From contig JANXSM010000164.1 of assembly GCA_025352665.1 (NCBI GenBank), positions 1 through 38,057 on the forward strand: 38,057 nucleotides of DNA, read 5' to 3'. A model generated the notes under the pieces. The model searched no databases. It was not told where the DNA came from and worked only from the letters and a program-made list of their open reading frames with translations. Shown here piece by piece: positions 33,450 to 38,057 of the stretch. The translations under genes were made by a program, and so were the position numbers. This DNA is from Rhodospirillales bacterium (GTDB lineage: Bacteria; Pseudomonadota; Alphaproteobacteria; Acetobacterales; Acetobacteraceae). Each line of letters opens with the position of its first letter. Within the stretch, counting starts at the first letter, position 1.

Positions 33450-34534
33450 TGCGCGGCCTCCTGTAAGATGTCGCCGATGGCATCGGCGCGCATGCGGCGG
33501 ATGGTCTCCAGCTCGCTTTGGAAATCCACGTAGTGCGGTAGCTTGAGATGCTCGACGAAGCCGGTCGCCTCGATGTTGTCGCAGTGGGAGACGACGAACT
33601 CCACGTTCTGCGCCGGTGCCGCGACGGTTTCGCCAAGCTCCTGTGCCCGCATGGCGCGATCCACCAGCGCCATCGCCATCGCCTTGCGTTCGCCGTGGCC
33701 GAACACCAGGCCGTAGCCGCGCGTGAATTGCGGGCGCACGGTGCGGGAGCCGGCAAACTGGTTCACCATCTGGCATTCGGTTAACGTGATGTCACCGATG
33801 TCGATCTCGAACCCCAGTTCGGGCGGCGTGAGAAACACGCTCGCCTCGCCGACGCGAATTTCGCCGACGAACGGATGTGTGCCGCCCCAGCCGCGCTGGG
33901 TGGAGTAGCCCATGGCGAGCAGGAAACCTTCGTCACCACGGGCCAGCGCTTGCAGGCGCAGGTCGCGCCCGGCGGGAAAGGCAAGTGGCTCGCGGGTGAG
34001 GTCGAACGGCTCGCCGCCAGCGGGGGTGTCGCGCTCAATCAGGCCTTCGTGGTCGAGAATGCCGTGGACATGCGGGATGGCCACCGGTTCGGCCGGCATT
34101 TCGGCAGGCTTGGGCGGCGGCGTGCCGGCGGCGATGGTAAAATCCAACAGGCGATGCGTGTAGTCGTAGGTAGGGCCGAGCAACTGTCCGCCGGGCATGT
34201 CCTTGAACACGGCGGAGATGCGACGGCGGACCTGCATCTGGTCGGTTTCAACAGGCATCGAGGCGGCAAAGCGAGGCAAAGTGGTGCGGTAGGCGCGCAG
34301 CAGAAAAGCGGCTTCGATCAAATCGCCTTGCGCCTGCTTGATTGCCAGCGCTGCAAGGTCGGGATCGTAGAGCGAGCCTTCGGCCATGACCCGATCGACG
34401 CTGCGGCCAAGCTGTTCGCGGATTTGGTCGGTGCCGAGGTCTGGCACGTCCGGGTTGCCGCGACGGTCTTCGGCAAGCCAGGCATGGGCGTTGTCGATGG
34501 CGCGTTCGCCGCCTTTGACGGCCACATAGGCCAT
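33446..34534 (-). CDS. phnI: C-P lyase core subunit PhnI
   Basis: The 362-residue PhnI is the nucleosidase-type catalytic subunit that, with PhnG, PhnH and PhnL, swaps adenine of ATP for methylphosphonate. It opens MAYVAVKGGERAIDNAHAWL, with QIREQLGRSVDRVMAEGSLYDPDLAALAIKQAQGD soon after (shown here by position, about residues 37-71). YDYTHRLLDF, the DHEGLIE region and GYGLVFGHGERKAMAMALVD follow, and it ends SELETIRRMRADAIGDIL. Length equals E. coli PhnI (354) within a few residues. GAGGAG lies 6 bases before the ATG, one base after the phnH stop. Confidence 0.95.
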   Translation of the reverse strand: MAYVAVKGGERAIDNAHAWLAEDRRGNPDVPDLGTDQIREQLGRSVDRVMAEGSLYDPDLAALAIKQAQGDLIEAAFLLRAYRTTLPRFAASMPVETDQMQVRRRISAVFKDMPGGQLLGPTYDYTHRLLDFTIAAGTPPPKPAEMPAEPVAIPHVHGILDHEGLIERDTPAGGEPFDLTREPLAFPAGRDLRLQALARGDEGFLLAMGYSTQRGWGGTHPFVGEIRVGEASVFLTPPELGFEIDIGDITLTECQMVNQFAGSRTVRPQFTRGYGLVFGHGERKAMAMALVDRAMRAQELGETVAAPAQNVEFVVSHCDNIEATGFVEHLKLPHYVDFQSELETIRRMRADAIGDILQEAAQ

Positions 34535-34535
34535 A

Positions 34536-35111
34536 TCAGATCTCCTCGACGGTTAGGCTGCGGGGCAAGGCTGCGAGCGTCTCGCCGACGCACAGGATAA
34601 GGTCGACGCCTCGCGGATACAGCGCGTGGTTGGCCGCCCAGATGGCTGCGAAGTCATGGGGCAGGCCGGTCACCCGAAGTGTTGCAGGCGCTGCAAGGCC
34701 GGGCCCGGAAATACGCCACGCCGAGCCGATTCCAAGAGCTGCCACGTCCAGGATGACCGTCGTTCCCGCCTCGGGCGCATCGTCGCTGCCGGTTTTCAGC
34801 GGAGCAAGGTCGGGTAGGGCGAAGGCGACACAGAAATCGGCCTCCGCGGCGCTGGCAGCGAATGGAGTGCCGGCATGAAAAGCAAGCCAATCTCGGGCCG
34901 GCTCTGCTTCCTTCGCCAGATGCAAACTGGTGTCGACGTCAGTCAACGTGAGCAGCACAGCCGCCATGGCGGGGGCGAGCGGCGCGGGCGGCGTGAGGCC
35001 CACGCCTGCCGCCTGGATCGTGCCGGGGCACGACATGGCTGACAGCACTGCGCGAAAGCACGATTGGGCGTCGAGCACCGCATCGGAAAAGCCTGGCAGG
35101 TCGAGGCTCAT
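34536..35111 (-). CDS. phnH: C-P lyase core subunit PhnH
   Basis: The 191-residue PhnH is a PLP-transferase-fold protein without PLP that dimerises in the C-P lyase core. It opens DLPGFSDAVLDAQSCFRAVL, has SCPGTIQAAGVGLTPPAPL near 29-47, LTLTDVDTSLHLA, and ends YPRGVDLILCVGETLAALPR and the PhnH-typical RSLTVEEI. Start ATG 35111 overlaps the phnG stop (ATGA). Length is normal. Confidence 0.93.
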   Translation of the reverse strand: MSLDLPGFSDAVLDAQSCFRAVLSAMSCPGTIQAAGVGLTPPAPLAPAMAAVLLTLTDVDTSLHLAKEAEPARDWLAFHAGTPFAASAAEADFCVAFALPDLAPLKTGSDDAPEAGTTVILDVAALGIGSAWRISGPGLAAPATLRVTGLPHDFAAIWAANHALYPRGVDLILCVGETLAALPRSLTVEEI

Positions 35112-35581
35112 GTGCTCCTCATCGTGGCAAGAGTGAAGAACTGCACGCGGGTGGCGGCGGCCTTGCGGGCGGATTGGGCGGCTCGCGCTGTTTGCAGTTC
35201 GGCAAGTGGTGCGATGACCGCCTCGGCGTAGTCATCGTGCCGCGATGCGTCTTGCAGAACGGCATCAAGTCGCGCCGCCAGTTCTGCTTGCGCGGCATCG
35301 CGGCCTTTCACGTAGGCATGGCCGATGTGCCCGTCCGTGTCGCGCACGCTGCAGCGGGTGATGGTGATCTCGCCAAGGTTGAACGGAGCACCACCGCCTC
35401 CGGTGCGCCCACGCACCATGGCAAGGCCAGCTTCCGGCGCGCGCAGCCGGGTGAATGCGGGAAGCGGTGGAGCGGCCTGCAGAAGCCTGACAAGCTCGGG
35501 CTGACTGGCCCGGGCAAGCACCGCCATCCAGCTTTGGCGCCGCGGGATCTGTGCGTCTGGAAAGGGCATTTGGAAACTCAT
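35108..35581 (-). CDS. phnG: C-P lyase core subunit PhnG
   Basis: The 157-residue PhnG forms the core hexamer face with PhnH and PhnI. RQSWMAVLARASQPELVRLL near 14-34, APEAGLAMVRGRTGGGGAPFNLG and GEITITRCSVRDTDGHIGHAYVKGRD (about residues 70-95) are diagnostic; PhnG normally ends with a Thr-Arg-Val-x-F-F element, here TRVQFFTLATM. It is the first gene of the minus-strand operon. No ribosome site precedes ATG 35581 or ATG 35569: the 20 bases before the start are occupied by the inverted repeat at 35587-35606, so the message may have a very short leader. Confidence 0.92.
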   Translation of the reverse strand: MSFQMPFPDAQIPRRQSWMAVLARASQPELVRLLQAAPPLPAFTRLRAPEAGLAMVRGRTGGGGAPFNLGEITITRCSVRDTDGHIGHAYVKGRDAAQAELAARLDAVLQDASRHDDYAEAVIAPLAELQTARAAQSARKAAATRVQFFTLATMRST

Positions 35582-35586
35582 GCTGT

Positions 35587-35606
35587 TTAGACGTCTAGAC
35601 GACTAA
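35587..35606. promoter_or_regulatory. probable PhnF (GntR) operator
   Basis: TTAGACGTCTAGACGACTAA is a 20-bp inverted repeat; 9 of 10 positions match between the half-sites TTAGACGTCT and TTAGTCGTCT. The centre is the CTAG of GTCTAGAC, a core common in operators of HutC-type GntR regulators. It lies between divergent phnG (ends 5 bases before its ATG) and phnF (49 bases before its ATG), where a bound repressor could control both transcripts. Confidence 0.85.
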
Positions 35607-35628
35607 GCCTGCGCGGACCTAAGGTCAA
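35600..35628 (-). promoter_or_regulatory. possible phnG operon promoter overlapped by the operator
   Basis: On the minus strand TTGACC (35628-35623) is followed after 17 bases by TAGTCG (35605-35600), a fair -35 with a poor -10. The -10 lies inside the inverted repeat. Transcription would then start 10-15 bases before the phnG ATG, which fits the absence of a ribosome site. Confidence 0.4.
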
Positions 35629-35655
35629 GACGATGTCGCACGACGGAGACGGAGA

Positions 35656-36396
35656 ATGGATGACATTGCTATGAACCCACCTGGCCGAGAGCCCGGCGTC
35701 ACGCTGTGGCGGTCGATCGTCCGCGCCATCGAGGGTGAGATCGCCGATGGCACGCTGGTCCCTGGTGGCAGGCTGCCGACCGAGGCACAGCTTGCCACTC
35801 GCTTCGCCGTCAATCGCCACACCGTGCGTCGCGCGATCGAGGAATTGTCACGCGGCGGCCTGGTCCGCGTGGAGCAAGGCCGCGGCAGTTTCGTGGCTGA
35901 GGACGTGCTGGACTACGCGATCGCGCCGCGCACGCGATTCTCCGAATGGATCCGCCGGCACAACAAGGAACCATCTGGCACCGTGCTCGAATTGCGGGAA
36001 ATGGCGGCAGACCAGACCATCGCCGGCGGCCTCGGCCTGCGCGTGGGGGCAAAGGTGGTGTTTGTGGAAAGGCTGGGATTGGCCGACGAGCGGCCGGTGG
36101 GGCTGAGCGCGCATTATTTCCCTCAGGCCCGCTTCCCCGGCCTCTACGTGGCACTGCGCGACGGGGCGGGGATCAGCGAGGCGCTGGCGCTGTTCGGGGT
36201 GCCCGATTATCGCCGCCAGACCACGCGGGTGACAGCCCGCCTGCCGCAGCCCACCGAGGCCAGCCTGCTGCGCATGCCGCGCAACCGTCCGCTGCTCGTC
36301 ACCGAGAACATCAATGTCGATCCTGAAGGTAGGATCGTCGAATACGGCGTCTCCCGCTACCCCACTCCACGCGTGCAACTCGTGTTCGAACCTTAG
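35656..36396 (+). CDS. phnF: phosphonate utilisation transcriptional regulator PhnF
   Basis: This 246-residue HutC-type GntR regulator has a winged helix at about 10-77 (ATRFAVNRHTVRRAIEELSR and VRVEQGRGSFV) and a UTRA effector domain at about 95-245 (TRFSEWIRRHNKEPSGTVLE; LGLADERPVGLSAHYFP; GRIVEYGVSRYPTPRVQLV). It probably represses the divergent phnG-M operon and itself through the 20-bp repeat upstream, and releases DNA on sensing a phosphonate or pathway metabolite (inference). GGAG 7 bases before the ATG at 35656 supports this start; ATG 35671 is an alternative. The second phnM follows after 9 bases. Confidence 0.92.
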   Translation: MDDIAMNPPGREPGVTLWRSIVRAIEGEIADGTLVPGGRLPTEAQLATRFAVNRHTVRRAIEELSRGGLVRVEQGRGSFVAEDVLDYAIAPRTRFSEWIRRHNKEPSGTVLELREMAADQTIAGGLGLRVGAKVVFVERLGLADERPVGLSAHYFPQARFPGLYVALRDGAGISEALALFGVPDYRRQTTRVTARLPQPTEASLLRMPRNRPLLVTENINVDPEGRIVEYGVSRYPTPRVQLVFEP

Positions 36397-36405
36397 GACA
36401 TCCCG

Positions 36406-37548
36406 ATGCCAGCTCTCATCATTTCAGGCGGACAGGTGCTGCGCGGCGCTGGTTTCGCGCCGGAGGATCTCGTGCTCGCCGACGGTCTGATCGCTGCGGG
36501 TCCAACCGCAGCGGGCACGGCGCGGCGTTTCGATGCCGGCGGCCTGCTGGTGCTGCCGGGGATCGTGGACATCCACGGCGACGCGTTCGAGCGGCAGATC
36601 CAGCCGCGCCCCGGCGTGACGTTTCCGGTGAAGCTGGCGCTGGAGGACACCGAACGGCAGTTGCTGGCCAACGGCATCACCACGGCGTTCCACGGCGTGA
36701 CCCTGTCGTGGGAGCCTGGCCTGCGCAGTGCCACTGCGTGGCGGAGCCTGGTGGATGCGCTCGCGGCCCAAAGCTGGACCTGTGACATGCGCGTGCATCT
36801 GCGCTGGGAGGCCTTCAACCTCGAAGCACTCGACATGGCGCTTGCCGACATCGCGGCCGGTCGTGTGCACCTGCTGGCGTTCAACGACCACACCGCCTCG
36901 ATCCTGGGCAAGCTCGACAACCCTGTCGAGGCAGGTAAATACGCGGGCCGTGCCGGCATGAAGACCGAGTTGTTCCGCGCCCTTGGCAGCCACATCGCCG
37001 GCCGCGCGGGTGAGGTGCCGGAAGCGCTCGATCGCATCGCAGCCGCTGCCCGTGCGGCAGGCCTGCCGATGGCAAGCCACGACGACGATACCATCGCGAT
37101 GCGCGATGCCTTTTCCGCCCGCGGGGCGCATATCTGCGAATTCCCGGTCACCGAAGCTGTCGCCGTGCATGCCCGCTCCCGCGGCGATGCGGTCGTGATG
37201 GGCAGCCCCAACGTGGTGCGCGGCGGTTCGCATCTCGGCTGGGCGTCGGCGGCAGACCTCGCGGAGCGCGGGCTGTGTACGGTGCTTTCGTCAGATTACT
37301 ATTACCAGGCGATGCTGCAGGCGCCCTTCATTTTGGGGCAGCGCGGCGTGCTCGGTCTCGCGGCCGCCTGGGCGCTGATCTCGGCCAATGCCGCCACCGC
37401 CGCGAAGCTCACGGATCGCGGCCAGCTGGCGACAGGTCTGCGGGGCGACGTCGTGGTCGTCGATCCTACCACCCGAACGCCGATCGCCACGTTCGTTGCT
37501 GGCGACCTGGCCTGGATCGGGCCCGACGCCATCGCTCGTCTCGAGTGA
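36406..37548 (+). CDS. second PhnM-like amidohydrolase
   Basis: The 380-residue PhnM paralogue carries all metal motifs: PGIVDIHGDAFERQIQPRPG, LLAFNDHTASILGKL, MASHDDDTIAMRDAF and MGSPNVVRGGSHLGWASAAD. It differs clearly from the canonical copy: HGD instead of HTD, a distinct AFHGVTLSWEPGLRS loop, GRVHLLAFNDH instead of the FMDHSPG element, and SDYYYQAMLQAPFIL at the end. It may act on a related phosphonate ribosyl triphosphate or be a specialised side-reaction enzyme. AGGA, overlapping the phnF stop, precedes the ATG by 8 bases, so it is co-transcribed with phnF and not with phnG-M. Confidence 0.9.
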   Translation: MPALIISGGQVLRGAGFAPEDLVLADGLIAAGPTAAGTARRFDAGGLLVLPGIVDIHGDAFERQIQPRPGVTFPVKLALEDTERQLLANGITTAFHGVTLSWEPGLRSATAWRSLVDALAAQSWTCDMRVHLRWEAFNLEALDMALADIAAGRVHLLAFNDHTASILGKLDNPVEAGKYAGRAGMKTELFRALGSHIAGRAGEVPEALDRIAAAARAAGLPMASHDDDTIAMRDAFSARGAHICEFPVTEAVAVHARSRGDAVVMGSPNVVRGGSHLGWASAADLAERGLCTVLSSDYYYQAMLQAPFILGQRGVLGLAAAWALISANAATAAKLTDRGQLATGLRGDVVVVDPTTRTPIATFVAGDLAWIGPDAIARLE

Positions 37549-37579
37549 TGCGCCTGCCGTGTGTCGATCGTTTTCAGTT

Positions 37580-37622
37580 CCGCTCCGGCGGGTCCATAAC
37601 AAGCATTGACCCGCCGGAGCGG
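37580..37622. other. perfect 15-bp stem hairpin after the second phnM
   Basis: CCGCTCCGGCGGGTC (37580-37594) is exactly complementary to GACCCGCCGGAGCGG (37608-37622), with a 13-base loop. It begins 31 bases after the phnM stop. No T-run follows in either direction, so it could be a Rho-assisted terminator, an mRNA-stabilising end, or the tip pair of a small mobile element. Confidence 0.65.
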
Positions 37623-37917
37623 CACTGACCTCGACAGAATGAACGGATCCGGGCAGCCCGGCACGTCCTCGATGTCAGCCGTTCCACCCCGGGAAGACCA
37701 TCGACGCGGCGAGGACAGGCCGTCGTGCATCCACCGCCGGGTTTACGCATGCGATGCCCCAGGATCTTCTGATCGGCGCCGCAGACGAAATCCGCCTCCG
37801 CCGGGATCTCTCCCCCACCGCTCTGAGCACACGCCCGGCCGACCGCAGGCCGCGGGTGGGCGGCCTGCTCGACGTTCACGCTGGTTTTTGACAAAACGGC
37901 CAAGAGAACCGTCATTA
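37623..37917. other. stretch between hairpin and IS630 end without a gene
   Basis: Open frames on both strands are Arg/Pro-rich shadows typical of high-GC non-coding DNA. None has a ribosome site or known motif. Confidence 0.4.
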
Positions 37918-38057
37918 GAGCGGGATGTGTTGAGGCTGACTCGAGAGGGTGATTCCCGAATCGGCTAAGGTTTGGTTCAAGGTGCTGGCTGGGCGGGAGG
38001 CCAGCTTGCATGGGTCGCCCTTATTCGATGGATCTTCGTGAGCGCGTGATAGCGGCG
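37918..38057 (+). mobile_element. start of an IS630-family element, cut by the window edge
   Basis: The transposase start is at 38010. The left end is placed near a TA at 37916-37917, as IS630/Tc1 elements insert at TA and duplicate it. The sequence GAGCGGGATGTGTTGAGG following it could be the terminal repeat. The other end is outside the window, so the boundary is not verified. Confidence 0.5.
38010..38057 (+). CDS. IS630-family transposase, N-terminal 16 residues
   Basis: The reading frame from ATG 38010 to the window end gives MGRPYSMDLRERVIAA. This is the standard opening of IS630-family transposases from alphaproteobacteria, leading into the helix-turn-helix that binds the terminal repeat. 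Everything after residue 16 is outside the window. Confidence 0.8.
   Translation, partial: MGRPYSMDLRERVIAA

Noticed and set aside
32619-33533. Plus-strand frame opposite phnJ
   Set aside because: Antisense to a gene with complete PhnJ cysteines; no independent evidence.
37623-37917. Possible gene on either strand between the hairpin and the IS630 end
   Set aside because: Frames are Arg/Pro-rich, have no start signal and match nothing known to me.
1-38057. tRNA, rRNA, CRISPR array, prophage or replication origin
   Set aside because: No cloverleaf-like sequence, regularly spaced repeats, phage structural genes or DnaA-box cluster was seen on reading; weak or divergent examples could be missed without software.

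Overview
This 38 kb window is high-GC chromosomal DNA from an alphaproteobacterium. Acetobacteraceae or a close relative is my best guess, judging from the IS types, the gene complement and the 4-base overlaps between genes. No rRNA, tRNA or CRISPR array was seen. Family names below come from recognising motifs in the translations; no database search was possible.

Layout. The left edge (1-1.96 kb) is decayed: a TadG-like gene end is cut by an IS5-family element and followed by a pseudogene with two nonsense codons. Next come a CNNM/CorC-type membrane protein (minus) and a DUF3429 membrane protein (plus). A tightly coupled set follows at 4.37-7.48 kb: KDPG-type aldolase, KDG-type sugar kinase, GNAT acetyltransferase and a histone-deacetylase-family (acetylpolyamine amidohydrolase-like) enzyme. 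radC and comM/yifB come next, coupled through a TTGA overlap. A frameshifted surface or peptidase-like pseudogene separates these from a minus-strand block: a YfhO-like membrane protein, a small acidic protein, a DUF2939 protein, and gpt with csaA.

From 16.4 to 20.1 kb lies a gamma-glutamyltransferase / glutathione S-transferase / amidase operon, then a truncated IS5-type transposase abutting a DUF4239 gene. After that come a stand-alone Lrp/AsnC sensor domain and a peptide-ABC-transporter ATPase pseudogene with four lesions. A ThDP enzyme with a VOC protein follows, then a second gamma-glutamyltransferase with a serine hydrolase on the minus strand.

The right third (28.2-37.5 kb) is a carbon-phosphorus lyase locus for phosphonate breakdown. 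phnN stands alone at 28.2 kb. A minus-strand operon runs phnG-H-I-J-K-L-M plus a DUF1045 2H-phosphoesterase gene. A divergent pair, phnF (GntR/UTRA repressor) and a second phnM-like gene, faces it across a 74-bp gap that holds a near-perfect 20-bp inverted repeat, very probably the PhnF operator. PhnGHI with the PhnJ radical enzyme would form the core complex, PhnK and PhnL are its ATPase-like partners, and PhnM, the 2H phosphoesterase and PhnN would carry the ribosyl product to PRPP. No phosphonate transporter and no PhnP is present in the window. The right edge runs into a strong hairpin and the start of an IS630-family element.
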